64,000 nt of DNA from Rothia terrae (GCF_012396615.1 NZ_JAAXPV010000015.1:1-64000), one strand, 5' to 3'. Shown: positions 26,765 to 35,678, counted from the stretch's first letter. Notes: generated by a model not told the origin, from the letters alone. Made by a program: numbers and translations.

Positions 26765-26810
26765 GTCAACCAATTTTTCTGCAAGAAGTGCCCGGGGCTA
26801 GAGTTGAAGT

Positions 26811-27218
26811 ATGGCAGATATTTCAATTGGTCCTAACCCTCATACTCAGAAAAGCTTCTACGAGCAGGTAGGTGGCGCTCCGGTTTTTGAGAAACTGTGC
26901 CGCGAGTTCTACAAGCAGGTCGAGGCTGATCCCGAGTTCAAGGCGATGTATCCCGAAGAAGATCTCGCCCCGGCGGAGCGACGTTTACGCATGTTCTTGG
27001 AACAGTACTGGGGCGGTCCCACCAGCTATCAGGCAGAGCGTGGGCACCCGCGTCTGCGCATGCGTCACAATCCATTTGCGATAGGGCCCAAAGAACGCGA
27101 CACTTGGCTCAAATTCATGCGCAACGCCATGAACACACTAGAGCTCTCCCCTATGCACGATGCCATGATGTGGGACTACTTTGAACGCGCCGCCCACGCA
27201 ATGCAGAACCGGGCATAA
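26811..27218 (+). CDS. glbO: Group II truncated hemoglobin (trHbO)
   Basis: 135 residues, the length of trHbO. It starts ISIGPNPHTQKSFYEQVGG, with F-F/Y helix motifs, EQYWGGPTSYQAERGHPRLRMRH and the G-helix WLKFMRNAM. The Tyr/Trp ligand-pocket pattern of group II is consistent with Tyr at FY and the conserved W. The heme-ligating histidine is in GHPRLRMRH. Role inferred: binding of oxygen or detoxification of NO and peroxide. It is often next to pepN in Actinobacteria, as it is here. Confidence 0.93.
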   Translation: MADISIGPNPHTQKSFYEQVGGAPVFEKLCREFYKQVEADPEFKAMYPEEDLAPAERRLRMFLEQYWGGPTSYQAERGHPRLRMRHNPFAIGPKERDTWLKFMRNAMNTLELSPMHDAMMWDYFERAAHAMQNRA

Positions 27219-27243
27219 GCATACCGGCCAGAATGAGATAAGG

Positions 27244-27915
27244 CTACACGCGAGCCAGTACGTAACCGCCCGGAGCGTTCAGACGCACCCACCCATCGGC
27301 GGTGTACACGCTTACCGCGTCCATCGATTTGCTGGGCAGAAAACCCAGCACCTCAGCTGCGAAAGCAACACCGGCGGGGATCGGCGTTTCAAAGCCAGGT
27401 AACGGTGATGACCAAATACGCGAGCGGACAGTATCTAAGACCGCATGGCCAGGGTTCTGAGGTAGTGCCTGATCAACCGCGTCCATGCCCTCTTTGGCGG
27501 TCCTCCGCAAAGTCTCAGCATCGATGCTACCCTGCAACTGCCACCCGCTCAGTGGCGGGGTTATGCCCGCCCACGCCGCATTGACAGTTACCGGAGGCAG
27601 GGTAAGCTTCAACCCTTCGTCCTCAATACGAGCCAGACGATCGAGCAGAGCCGAAGCCTCGACCACTGTATCGATGTGAGCAGAATTTTCCAGAGGGACA
27701 GCGCGCATACCTAACACGGTAGGCATAGCGTCCAATAAGGTAGCAGGGGCTAACACAGCAACGTAAGCGGCCAAGGCTTTTCCACGGCTCAAGAGCTTAA
27801 CAGCAACCTGCGAATCAACGGCACGAGCACGAGAGAAGAAGGTCGCTAAATCGCGGGGATCCGCTTTACCGCAGAACTGAGCTCTCTCACTTACCGCTTC
27901 TACATTTTCACTCAT
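27244..27915 (-). CDS. Conserved hypothetical protein divergent from tesB
   Basis: 223 residues from ATG 27915 (MSENVEAVSERAQ), preceded by AGGGGCGA. A longer frame reaches 28011 but overlaps tesB. It is not a recognised enzyme. It is Ala/Leu-rich, without a signal peptide or clear membrane span, and ends GYVLARV. The segments RAVDSQVAVKLLSRGKALAAYVAVL and GVAFAAEVLGFLP could fold as a helix-sheet domain. Similar proteins beside thioesterase genes in Micrococcaceae are what I would expect, but this is from memory. Function unknown. Confidence 0.7.
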   Translation of the reverse strand: MSENVEAVSERAQFCGKADPRDLATFFSRARAVDSQVAVKLLSRGKALAAYVAVLAPATLLDAMPTVLGMRAVPLENSAHIDTVVEASALLDRLARIEDEGLKLTLPPVTVNAAWAGITPPLSGWQLQGSIDAETLRRTAKEGMDAVDQALPQNPGHAVLDTVRSRIWSSPLPGFETPIPAGVAFAAEVLGFLPSKSMDAVSVYTADGWVRLNAPGGYVLARV

Positions 27916-27928
27916 CGTATCTCGCCCC

Positions 27929-27937
27929 TTATCCACA
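27929..27937 (+). other. Perfect DnaA-box 9-mer upstream of tesB
   Basis: TTATCCACA in the 76-bp spacer between the divergent hypothetical gene and tesB. A single site may be chance. Confidence 0.4.
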
Positions 27938-27991
27938 AAATCTATATCATCAGGTTTAAGCAAGAATACCCTTTTCACCGATTGAAGGAAC

Positions 27992-28897
27992 ATGACCACC
28001 ACCACTGACAATCATCAGCTTCAGCCAGAACCCACCGAGCTTCTACTTTCAATGCTCAACCTCGAAGATCTCGCGCCTAACGGTCACGATGATGCGTTGT
28101 ACAGCGCCGAGTCACTCACCCAAGAAACTCCGCGCATTTTTGGCGGTCAGGTGCTAGCGCAATCCATCATTGCCGCCTCACGCACGGTTGAAGAATCCCG
28201 CTCATTGCATTCCCTCCACGGCTATTTTCTACGCCCCGGCGCAGTGGCAGACCCACTGACCTACGGTGTTCAAAAACTTAACGATGCCCGCTCATTCTCA
28301 GCGCGACGCGTGCACGGCTATCAGCACGAAGAGCCAATCTTCTCATGCATTATGTCTTTCCAAGAACCCGCTCGCGGGGTTGAACACTCAGCGACGATGC
28401 CCTCGGACGTGCCGGAACCTGAATCCTTACCGACTGCCGCGGATCTCATCGGAAAAGTTCCGCATCCTATGGCTCAGGCAGTGGCTTTTACTCGTCCCTT
28501 CGACATCAGGCATATCACCCCCGCGCTCTATACGCAGGCGGATCAAAACCACCGTGCTACGAACATGGTTTGGCTCAAAACCACCAGCGCGCTACCCGAT
28601 AATCCTGTAGTTCATCAGGCGGCGTTAGCCTACGCATCCGACTACACAGTCATGGAGCCCATTCTGCGAGCGCACGGCAAATTCTGGTTGCAGCCCGGCA
28701 TCAAGTTCGCATCGCTGGATCATTCCATGTGGTTCCACCGGCAGGCGCGTGCCGATGAATGGCTTCTCTACGTACAAGAATCTCCCACTGCTCAAGACGC
28801 GCGCGGTTTGAGCACCGGTAGGTTGTTCACTCGCGATGGCGTTCACGTTGCTACGGTAACGCAAGAGGCAATGCTGCGTTTTCCCGAGTTCAAATAA
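27992..28897 (+). CDS. tesB: Acyl-CoA thioesterase II
   Basis: 301 residues, double hot-dog fold. It hydrolyses acyl-CoA to fatty acid and CoA. The first hot-dog is marked by RIFGGQVLAQSIIAASRTV and HSLHGYFLRPG, the second by ASLDHSMWFHR...EWLLY. The catalytic Asp/Thr-Ser/Gln triad is consistent with LDHSMWFHR and GLSTGRLF. The AAGGA ribosome site lies just before the ATG. A terminator follows the gene. Confidence 0.95.
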   Translation: MTTTTDNHQLQPEPTELLLSMLNLEDLAPNGHDDALYSAESLTQETPRIFGGQVLAQSIIAASRTVEESRSLHSLHGYFLRPGAVADPLTYGVQKLNDARSFSARRVHGYQHEEPIFSCIMSFQEPARGVEHSATMPSDVPEPESLPTAADLIGKVPHPMAQAVAFTRPFDIRHITPALYTQADQNHRATNMVWLKTTSALPDNPVVHQAALAYASDYTVMEPILRAHGKFWLQPGIKFASLDHSMWFHRQARADEWLLYVQESPTAQDARGLSTGRLFTRDGVHVATVTQEAMLRFPEFK

Positions 28898-28914
28898 GTG
28901 AAGTTAGGTACAGC

Positions 28915-28947
28915 AAAACCCCGGCCAGCAACACTGACCGGGGTTTT
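28915..28947. terminator. Terminator between tesB and ettA
   Basis: AAAACCCCGG (28915-28924) pairs with CCGGGGTTTT (28938-28947); T runs flank both ends, between convergent genes. Confidence 0.88.
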
Positions 28948-28961
28948 GTTTTTGGCACTAC

Positions 28962-30641
28962 TTAGCGAGTGAGCTTGCGGTGTACGACGCGGTGAGGCTT
29001 AGCTGCCTCGGGGCCGAGGCGTTCAACCTTGTTCTTCTCGTAAGACTCGAAGTTACCCTCAAACCAGTACCAGTTATCGGGGTTCTCATCGGTGCCTTCC
29101 CATGCGAGGATGTGGGTTGCTACTCTGTCGAGGAACCAACGGTCGTGGGAGACCACGACAGCACAGCCGGGGAAATCCAGCAGTGCGTTTTCAAGAGAGG
29201 TCAGGGTCTCAACGTCCAAGTCGTTAGTGGGCTCATCGAGCAGGAGCAAGTTGCCGCCCTGTTTGAGGGTCAGTGCCAGGTTCAGGCGGTTGCGCTCACC
29301 ACCGGAGAGCACACCTGCCTTCTTCTGCTGGTCGGGACCCTTGAAGCCGAATGCCGACACGTACGCGCGTGATGACATTTCAACCTGGCCAACCTGAATG
29401 TAGTCCAGGCCGTCTGAGACAACTTCCCACAGGGTCTTCTCTGAGTCGATGTTTGCACGGTTCTGGTCAACGTATGAAATCTTGACGGTTTCACCGATCT
29501 TGAGTTCACCGCCATCTAGCGGTTCCAGACCAACAATGGTCTTGAACAGGGTTGACTTACCCACACCGTTAGGACCAATCACACCTACGATGCCGTTACG
29601 GGGCAAAGTGAATGAAAGGTCGTTGATGAGTGAGCGACCGTCGAAGCCCTTCTGAAGGTCTTTAGCTTCGATAACGACGTTGCCCAGGCGGGGTCCCGGC
29701 GGAATCTGAATTTCTTCGAAGTCCAGCTTACGAGTCTTCTCAGCTTCTGCAGCCATTTCTTCGTAGCGAGCCAAACGAGCCTTTGACTTTGCCTGACGAC
29801 CCTTTGAGTTTGAACGTACCCAGTCGAGTTCTTCGCTCAAACGCTTAGCAAGCTTAGCGTCCTTCTTACCCTGAACCTGCAGACGTGCCTGCTTCTTCTC
29901 AAGGTAGGTGGAGTAGTTACCCTCGTAGGGGTACAGGTTGCCGCGGTCAACTTCTGCAATCCACTCTGCAACGTGATCGAGGAAGTAGCGGTCGTGGGTA
30001 ACGGCAATAACTGCGCCCTCGTAGGACTGCAGGTGCTGCTCGAGCCAGAGCACTGATTCAGCGTCCAAGTGGTTAGTGGGCTCATCGAGCAACAGAAGGT
30101 CGGGCTTCTCCAGCAAGAGCTTGCACAGTGCGACGCGACGACGCTCACCACCGGAAAGGTGGGTTACGGGCATATCACCGGGAGGGCAACGCAAGGCGTC
30201 CATTGCCTGCTCAAGCTGTGAGTCAATGTCCCATGCGTTAGCGGCATCGATAGCTTCCTGAAGCTTACCCATCTCTTCCATGAGAGCATCGAAGTCAGCG
30301 TCGGGGTTAGCCATCTCTTCTGAGATTTCGTTGTAGCGAACAATCTTGCCGTAGATTTCGCCAACGCCTTCCTGGACGTTGCCCAGGACGGTCTTTTCTT
30401 CGTTCAGCGGGGGTTCTTGCAGAAGAATACCCACGGTGTAGCCCTCAGACAGGCGCGCTTCACCGTTTGAAGGGGTATCCAAACCAGCCATGATTTTAAG
30501 GATGGTTGATTTACCTGCACCGTTCGGGCCGACCATACCAATCTTGGCGCCGGGGAAGAACGACATAGATACATCGTTGAGGATGACTTTATCGCCCACA
30601 GTTTTGCGGGCTTTAGACATCGTGTAAATAAATTCAGCCAT
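28962..30641 (-). CDS. ettA: ABC-F protein EttA, energy-dependent translational throttle
   Basis: 559 residues from ATG 30641 (MAEFIYTMSKARK), the length of EttA; the 12 extra upstream codons are not family-like. Two ATP-binding domains: Walker A GPNGAGKS at 38-45, signature LSGGERRRV and LLLDEPTNHLD in the first, and GPNGVGKS, LSGGERNRL and DEPTNDLD in the second. The arm domain and linker lie between. In E. coli EttA gates the first steps of translation elongation according to ATP level. It is cytosolic and ribosome-bound. A structured 5' region separates it from ssb. Confidence 0.96.
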   Translation of the reverse strand: MAEFIYTMSKARKTVGDKVILNDVSMSFFPGAKIGMVGPNGAGKSTILKIMAGLDTPSNGEARLSEGYTVGILLQEPPLNEEKTVLGNVQEGVGEIYGKIVRYNEISEEMANPDADFDALMEEMGKLQEAIDAANAWDIDSQLEQAMDALRCPPGDMPVTHLSGGERRRVALCKLLLEKPDLLLLDEPTNHLDAESVLWLEQHLQSYEGAVIAVTHDRYFLDHVAEWIAEVDRGNLYPYEGNYSTYLEKKQARLQVQGKKDAKLAKRLSEELDWVRSNSKGRQAKSKARLARYEEMAAEAEKTRKLDFEEIQIPPGPRLGNVVIEAKDLQKGFDGRSLINDLSFTLPRNGIVGVIGPNGVGKSTLFKTIVGLEPLDGGELKIGETVKISYVDQNRANIDSEKTLWEVVSDGLDYIQVGQVEMSSRAYVSAFGFKGPDQQKKAGVLSGGERNRLNLALTLKQGGNLLLLDEPTNDLDVETLTSLENALLDFPGCAVVVSHDRWFLDRVATHILAWEGTDENPDNWYWFEGNFESYEKNKVERLGPEAAKPHRVVHRKLTR

Positions 30642-30707
30642 ACCTTCAAGGCTACCGTGAACACTAAAGATATGCACCTACAGCTCTCGCCGTGAAAAGG
30701 ATTTTAA

Positions 30708-30784
30708 TCACCACCTGGTCAGGTGAGCGTTCGGCAACGAGTGATAGTGGTTCATTATCCATTGTTGCCGAACGCAGGTGGTGA
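30708..30784 (-). other. Nested inverted repeat between the ssb-like gene and ettA
   Basis: Outer arms TCACCACCTG (30708-30717) and CAGGTGGTGA (30775-30784) enclose inner arms GCGTTCGGCAAC (30727-30738) and GTTGCCGAACGC (30764-30775). A local hairpin CACCT/AGGTG (30712-30725) competes with the outer arm. It follows the ssb-like gene by 12 bp and precedes ettA by 67 bp, so it may terminate one and regulate the other. Confidence 0.75.
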
Positions 30785-30795
30785 GGGTTCGTTGC

Positions 30796-31404
30796 CTAAT
30801 GCGTCATTGCGTACAGCGCTTTCTGATTATCCTCGGTAGGTTCAACGAGATCAGAAAATTCTGCGTCAGAGGATGCTACACCATTCTGAGGGGTGAAAAA
30901 ATGTTCATCGGAATTCGCTGAGCTATGGCGCTCCGTGTAGGACGCATGCTCACCGGTGTTCTGCTGACTAGGTTGTGAATTCTGCTGGTCTGCCTGATGT
31001 TCACCCGACTGCGTGTTCTGACCTGGTTCAGAATGGGCTCTGCGTTCAACGGTGCGCTCATAAAGAGCAGTACCAAAGGTAAGATCGTGCCCCACGGTGG
31101 TGGCATCAATCTCCACATTGGTAATAGTGGTGTTCTCGTCGCGATCCCACTTTTTAACTTTAAGGCGGCCCGTCACAATGACAGGCTGGCCGACGCGCAG
31201 GCTTCGCACGGTGTTCTGAGCAAGCGCGCGAAAAGCATTGACCGTGTACCAATTAGTGTCTCCTTCTCTGTAAACACCGGCTGCTTGGTCATACCAGCGC
31301 GGGGTGGATGCCACACGAAAGTTGGTGACAGGCACTCCGCTAGCGGTGGTTCGCAAGGTGGGTGCAGTCGCTACAAATGCTCGAAGTGTAAGAGTGTCGC
31401 TCAT
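30796..31404 (-). CDS. Single-stranded DNA-binding protein, secondary (non-essential) type
   Basis: 202 residues from ATG 31404, with GGAGG just upstream; the longer frame upstream runs through the promoter. The OB-fold covers about 1-110: LTLRAFVATAPTLRTTASGVPVTNFRVASTPR, WYTVNAFRALAQNTVRSLRVGQPVIVTGRL. It is followed by a Gln/Ser/His-rich tail (NTQSGEHQADQQNSQPSQQNTGE-like). The C-terminus lacks the acidic DDDIPF tip of replicative SSB, so it is probably an accessory SSB. Upstream are several DnaA-box-like sites. Confidence 0.85.
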   Translation of the reverse strand: MSDTLTLRAFVATAPTLRTTASGVPVTNFRVASTPRWYDQAAGVYREGDTNWYTVNAFRALAQNTVRSLRVGQPVIVTGRLKVKKWDRDENTTITNVEIDATTVGHDLTFGTALYERTVERRAHSEPGQNTQSGEHQADQQNSQPSQQNTGEHASYTERHSSANSDEHFFTPQNGVASSDAEFSDLVEPTEDNQKALYAMTH

Positions 31405-31484
31405 GGTTCCTCCAATGATCGTTGTGAGCGGGTGATTTATTTGTAAATCGCGTGTTCGCCCGTCGACAAGGAAAATCAAAAATC

Positions 31485-31564
31485 TGTGGAAAACTGCGCT
31501 GCTGGCAGGGTTTTGCACAGTCTGCTGTGTGTAATATTTGGTTTCCACAGGTTGAGTGTCCACA
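31485..31564. promoter_or_regulatory. Cluster of DnaA-box-like 9-mers upstream of the ssb-like gene
   Basis: Five sites within 80 bp: TGTGGAAAA (31485), TTTTGCACA (31511), TGTGTGTAA (31526), GTTTCCACA (31541) and GTGTCCACA (31556). The first two fit TTWTNCACA on one strand or the other. The last differs by one base from the actinobacterial TTGTCCACA. It lies between two divergent genes, the ssb-like gene and the Tag-like gene. Confidence 0.5.
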
Positions 31565-31613
31565 GTTTTTGGAGTTTCTTGGCGGTAAATACAAAACGAT
31601 TTAGTCTCAAACC

Positions 31614-32162
31614 ATGACTACTTTTGAACCACAAGAAATAACCGATGACGCTGTCCCATCCTGGGTAAAAGACGAACGCACCGACCTGTATTTCAGGAAT
31701 GAGTGGGGTACTGTTCCCCTCACTCAGCACAAAATTTTCGAGCACCTGTGCCTTCTCACTTTTCAGCTGGGATTGCAGTGGAAGGTGGTCCTCAAACACA
31801 GAAAAGCTCTAGCCAAGCACCTCAAAGATTTTGATCCTGCGCATATGGCGACTCTGACGGAGGCAGATATTGATTCCCTGCTACTTGAACCGTCGATGAT
31901 TCGAAACAGGCGAAAAATTGAGGCGTGCGTCCACAACGCCAAAATGTTGATGTACCACGAGATCGATCTACCGGAGGTCTTATCTGAACATTTTGGTAAA
32001 ACCATTGTTTTAGACACATCTGCCCACGGTATGCCGCGCACTTACCCTGCAACTGATGAGCTTTCAAATTTTTTCAAAGATTGCGAGATGCAACTGGTCG
32101 GCCCGGTTCTGTGTTGCGCGTTGGCGCAGGCCACCGGTTATATTCGACCGCAAAAAGGTTAG
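31614..32162 (+). CDS. Divergent Tag (3-methyladenine DNA glycosylase I) family protein
   Basis: 182 residues. The core matches Tag in order: YFRNEWG, KIFEHLCLLTFQLGLQW, FDPAHMATL, SMIRNRRKIEACVHNA and a C-terminal VGPVLCCALAQATGYI. However, the E. coli zinc ligands (Cys4, His17, His175, Cys179) are not seen, and the LEGQQAGLSW segment with Glu38 reads LLTFQLGLQW. It therefore may not excise 3-methyladenine in the usual way. It could be a structural relative or have altered specificity. It starts 209 bp from the divergent ssb-like gene. Confidence 0.8.
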   Translation: MTTFEPQEITDDAVPSWVKDERTDLYFRNEWGTVPLTQHKIFEHLCLLTFQLGLQWKVVLKHRKALAKHLKDFDPAHMATLTEADIDSLLLEPSMIRNRRKIEACVHNAKMLMYHEIDLPEVLSEHFGKTIVLDTSAHGMPRTYPATDELSNFFKDCEMQLVGPVLCCALAQATGYIRPQKG

Positions 32163-32247
32163 GATGGAGGTAGTGAAAGTGACTTAGACTTCATTGGGAG
32201 TCACTTTCATCCCCCGCATACTACTGTCGTCCCCCTTTGGAAAAACC

Positions 32248-32913
32248 ATGAAAAAGATTCTTCCCGTTATCGCTCTTACCGCGCTGGTTCTTACCGGTTG
32301 CGGAACTAACAATGAGGATGCGGCTTCCCCCAGCCAGTCTCCCTCACGTAGTACTTCGAGTAGTTCAGCAAGTGCGACCAGCACTAGCCCTTCACCGAGC
32401 CAGAGCCCTTCTTCTGAGTCCCCCGCCTCACCTGAAACCACGGCTACAGAGACTCAGGCAGAGCAACCTGCTCCTGTCGCCCCTGCAACACCAGAGACTA
32501 CAGAGACCCCCGTGCAGGCAATCAATCCTCCGGCAGATCAACCTGTCGCCACCGAGACGCCGGTTTCTGCCATTCCTGAGTATGATCCCAACGCCGCTCA
32601 GCAACTGACTGTTGAGGATTTCATCAATACGGGAGGAAAATGCATTTCAGATGCTTGGACCTCAACTCTCCCCTTTGACGCGGAGCTTTTCGAAAAGGTC
32701 AAAATGTACTGCGATACAAATGATCTCGGCGACTGGGCTGGTGGCAATGATCCTTACGCCTACGCGCAACAGTATCAGCAACAAACTACTAGGCCTGAGC
32801 CGCAATTCGGTTACACAAACAACGAATTAACATACGAACAGTGCCAAATTCTTGACCATAACACCGCGATGAGCGGGCAGATTCAATACTGCGGTACCGA
32901 ATATGGTCTATAA
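32248..32913 (+). CDS. Pro/Ser/Thr-rich lipoprotein
   Basis: 221 residues from ATG 32248 (MKKILPVIALTALVLTGC). The longer frame from 32194 reads through the upstream spacer. The lipobox LTGC ends the signal peptide. A low-complexity Ser/Thr/Pro/Glu linker of about 80-100 residues follows, then a C-terminal domain of about 85 residues with cysteines (TGGKCISDAWTSTL, YEQCQIL, QIQYCGTEYGL). It is an exported, probably membrane-anchored protein of unknown role. It resembles the interrupted lipoprotein at 7.4 kb in layout. A strong terminator follows at 32926. Confidence 0.85.
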   Translation: MKKILPVIALTALVLTGCGTNNEDAASPSQSPSRSTSSSSASATSTSPSPSQSPSSESPASPETTATETQAEQPAPVAPATPETTETPVQAINPPADQPVATETPVSAIPEYDPNAAQQLTVEDFINTGGKCISDAWTSTLPFDAELFEKVKMYCDTNDLGDWAGGNDPYAYAQQYQQQTTRPEPQFGYTNNELTYEQCQILDHNTAMSGQIQYCGTEYGL

Positions 32914-32928
32914 AATCTAAAAAGCAAA

Positions 32929-32967
32929 AGCCGGTCTGACATATTTGTTCATGTCAGACCGGCTTTA
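32929..32967. terminator. Terminator after the lipoprotein gene
   Basis: AAAGCCGGTCTGACAT pairs with ATGTCAGACCGGCTTT around a short loop, just before tRNA-Arg on the opposite strand. Confidence 0.88.
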
Positions 32968-32970
32968 TTG

Positions 32971-33043
32971 CGCCCCAGGAGGGAGTCGAACCCCCGACCA
33001 AGAGATTAGAAGGCTCCTGCTCTATCCACTGAGCTACTGAGGC
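32971..33043 (-). tRNA. tRNA-Arg (TCT)
   Basis: 73 nt. Acceptor arms GCCTCAG/CTGGGGC pair with one G-U. The T-loop GTTCGA, the D-loop region and the anticodon loop CTTCTAA give anticodon TCT. The last anticodon-stem pair is C-U, a mismatch. No encoded CCA. Confidence 0.93.
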
Positions 33044-33166
33044 TCGCACCAGCGTTTTGCGCTGTGGCTACCCGTCTATAGTACAGATGTTTTTGGGGTT
33101 TTTCATATTTTCGCTGGCCGCTATTTCACGGGTGTCAGAGTTATAACCGGCCTGAGCTGAACTGAT

Positions 33167-34732
33167 TTAGATTACGAGATCAAACACTGATTGACGCCTG
33201 CGTGTTCTCAGCACCCTGCGGGTTGCTGGGTCAAGGAACAAAAGATAACTGGCGTAAGCGATTGAGATGATAGCTGCAATCAGTCGCGCCATGTTGGTAT
33301 CGAAATCATCAAGGTAAGGCGATACTGATAGCTGATCCGCAATAGCGTAAATCATGAAGAACAGGGTGGTCAGGAAGTAAAAATCAAGCTGATGCCCGGT
33401 GCGAATACCGGCTACCGCGATGAGCGGGATAAACCACAGCAGGTACCAGGACTGAATCATGGGGCTAAACAGAACCACGCACCCTAAGGCAAAACCTGCA
33501 CGCTTAATCAGATGTTTGTCTTTGCCTACAAACATCAGCAGAGTTGCAAGGCCCATGCCAATGAGCTTGCCAAATGACCCAATATGCTCCCGAATTTCTG
33601 CCGACGGAACATCAAGGGTGTTATGGGCCCAAATTCCACCAATCCACGCTACAAATCCAACCGGTGCGTACCAAATGTACTGCCCTTCAGTGGTTGAAAG
33701 CGCGCCAATCCAGCCGAACCCTAGACCATTCATCCACCCCATCAAAGCCATTTCAGCAATAAAAATCAGACCAGAAATTGCCCAGAAGATAAACCGGCGC
33801 ATCCAGTTGGCACCGCGTCCGGCCCAGAGCAGCCCGATAAAGGGAAGAACGACGATAGCAATGGGCTTAACCGCGACCGCCAAGGTAACCAGAGTGACAC
33901 CGCTGATACCGCCAGCCCAGTTTCGCCAGCGAGCAGCATAGTAGATGCCAGCAATCATGAAGCCAGTCATCAAAGCATCATTGTGACCGGCCGTCACAAA
34001 CTGCGCGATAAACAGCGGATTAGCCACCACAAGCCACAGCGCTCGCGTGGGATTAATATCATGCAAACGGGCAAGTTTAGGCACATAAACAGCAATGAGC
34101 AGACAGCCAGCAACAGCCAGACCCCGCAGCATATAGATACCAGCATCCACATTGCTACCAGCGAGAGTAGCCACCAATTCTTCTAGCCACAAGAACACAG
34201 GACCATAAGGTGGTGGGGACTGGGCCCACATAGGGTCGGCGCCATACTGAAAAAATCCACTCACAGAGCTGACCCCGAACTCATAGGGGTTCAGACCGGA
34301 TTGCATGACGCGTCCCTGCGCAAAATAGGAAAATATATCGCGGCTAAAAAGGGGGAAGGCAATGAGCTGAGGTAGAGACCACGCGATGATGGCAGCCCAT
34401 GTCCATTTTTTGCTGGATGCGTCCCAGAGCGGCATTTTCTGCGACAAACGTAGCCATTCACGGCACATCATCATGCCACCCACAGCAACCATAATGACTG
34501 AGGCGACAAGCCCTTTCACGCTGTATCTCAGCGGGATTATCCACTCGATACTGTTCAGCGGCGACGCCGATGCCAGCCACCCCACACCAAATGACCCAAA
34601 CATCATCAACAACGAACCTATGGTTCCGAAGACGATGGTGCGAAGTGGGCTGCCGGTGACATAGTTGAGATGGCTTGGGTTATAGCGGTGCGACGATCCG
34701 CCTTTTTTCACCCTTGTGCTTTTGACTTTCAT
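33167..34732 (-). CDS. Alpha-1,6-mannosyltransferase MptB/A-like, integral membrane
   Basis: 521 residues with about 12 membrane segments. The loop DPMWAQSPPPYGPVFLWLEELVA and the later WLVVANPLFIAQFVTAGHNDALMTG are characteristic of actinobacterial polyprenol-phosphomannose-dependent alpha-1,6-mannosyltransferases (MptA/MptB, GT-C fold), which build the lipomannan/LAM backbone. The GT-C acidic pair in the first loop is not clearly assignable by eye. It is a single gene, with the neighbouring orn on the opposite strand. Substrate inferred. Confidence 0.85.
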   Translation of the reverse strand: MKVKSTRVKKGGSSHRYNPSHLNYVTGSPLRTIVFGTIGSLLMMFGSFGVGWLASASPLNSIEWIIPLRYSVKGLVASVIMVAVGGMMMCREWLRLSQKMPLWDASSKKWTWAAIIAWSLPQLIAFPLFSRDIFSYFAQGRVMQSGLNPYEFGVSSVSGFFQYGADPMWAQSPPPYGPVFLWLEELVATLAGSNVDAGIYMLRGLAVAGCLLIAVYVPKLARLHDINPTRALWLVVANPLFIAQFVTAGHNDALMTGFMIAGIYYAARWRNWAGGISGVTLVTLAVAVKPIAIVVLPFIGLLWAGRGANWMRRFIFWAISGLIFIAEMALMGWMNGLGFGWIGALSTTEGQYIWYAPVGFVAWIGGIWAHNTLDVPSAEIREHIGSFGKLIGMGLATLLMFVGKDKHLIKRAGFALGCVVLFSPMIQSWYLLWFIPLIAVAGIRTGHQLDFYFLTTLFFMIYAIADQLSVSPYLDDFDTNMARLIAAIISIAYASYLLFLDPATRRVLRTRRRQSVFDLVI

Positions 34733-34901
34733 AAAGCTCCTATGAGCCAGTTATAACTCTTAACTTTTCAAGTCTATCTGGGTGTTTTTGTTAGCTTCGC
34801 ATCCTTATGAACCGAGGGCTAACTTTCTCACTATTTTTTCAGTTACGCTCTGGGATCACACGGTTCTTTGGTTTGGCTTTTATTGGGGGTATGTTGAAAA
34901 C

Positions 34902-35525
34902 ATGAGTGTTTCTAACGAACGAATTGTATGGATTGACTGCGAGATGACCGGACTCTCGCTGGAAAATGATGCGCTGATTGAGGTTGCCGCACTGGTGACA
35001 GACGCTGAGCTCAACATTTTGGGCGACGGAGTTGATGTGGTTATCAAACCCTCAGCCCAAGCGGTGGATCAGATGAATGATTTTGTACGCAATATGCACA
35101 CTGAATCCGGCTTGATTAATGAGCTGGACGCGGGCCTGAGCATGAAAGACGCCCAGAAGCAGGTTCTTGATTACATCAAGAGCTATGTACCCGAAGCAGG
35201 CAAAGCGCAGCTCGCCGGTAATTCGATTGGCACCGATAAGACTTTCTTGGTGCGCGATATGCCTGAGTTGATTGATTATCTGCACTACCGCGTCATTGAT
35301 GTTTCAACTATCAAGGAGCTCTCCCGTCGCTGGTTCCCCAAGGCTTTGTGGAATGCTCCTGCTAAAACCGGCAATCATCGAGCTTTGGGTGATATTCGCG
35401 ATTCCATTGATGAGTTGCGTTACTACCGTGAAACTGTTTTCGTCGAAGCTCCGGGCCCAGACAGTGAGACTTCTCAGAAAATTGCACGAAAAATCGCTGA
35501 AACTCGGCAGGAACTTAGTTCCTAG
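34902..35525 (+). CDS. orn: Oligoribonuclease
   Basis: 207 residues from ATG 34902 (MSVSNERIVWIDCEMTG); the longer frame from 34782 is not family-like. It is a DEDDh 3'-5' exoribonuclease that clears short oligonucleotides, including pGpG. Catalytic residues are visible in WIDCEMTGL (Asp, Glu), the central GTDKTFL and the C-terminal HRALGDIRDSI (His, Asp). A hairpin TTTTTACC..GGTAAAAA follows at 35546-35577, weakly terminator-like. Confidence 0.96.
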   Translation: MSVSNERIVWIDCEMTGLSLENDALIEVAALVTDAELNILGDGVDVVIKPSAQAVDQMNDFVRNMHTESGLINELDAGLSMKDAQKQVLDYIKSYVPEAGKAQLAGNSIGTDKTFLVRDMPELIDYLHYRVIDVSTIKELSRRWFPKALWNAPAKTGNHRALGDIRDSIDELRYYRETVFVEAPGPDSETSQKIARKIAETRQELSS

Positions 35526-35678
35526 GTTGCCACTTCTCTCAGCACTTTTTACCTAGTGAGCGCAATCACGGTAAAAATGGCCTGTTTCGATTTTGCAAAT
35601 ACCGCCAACCTTCGGTAGAGTATTACTCGCTGCCAAACGCAAAAGAAAAGAAATTTTCAACAGTGTTTTAGCAGATAT

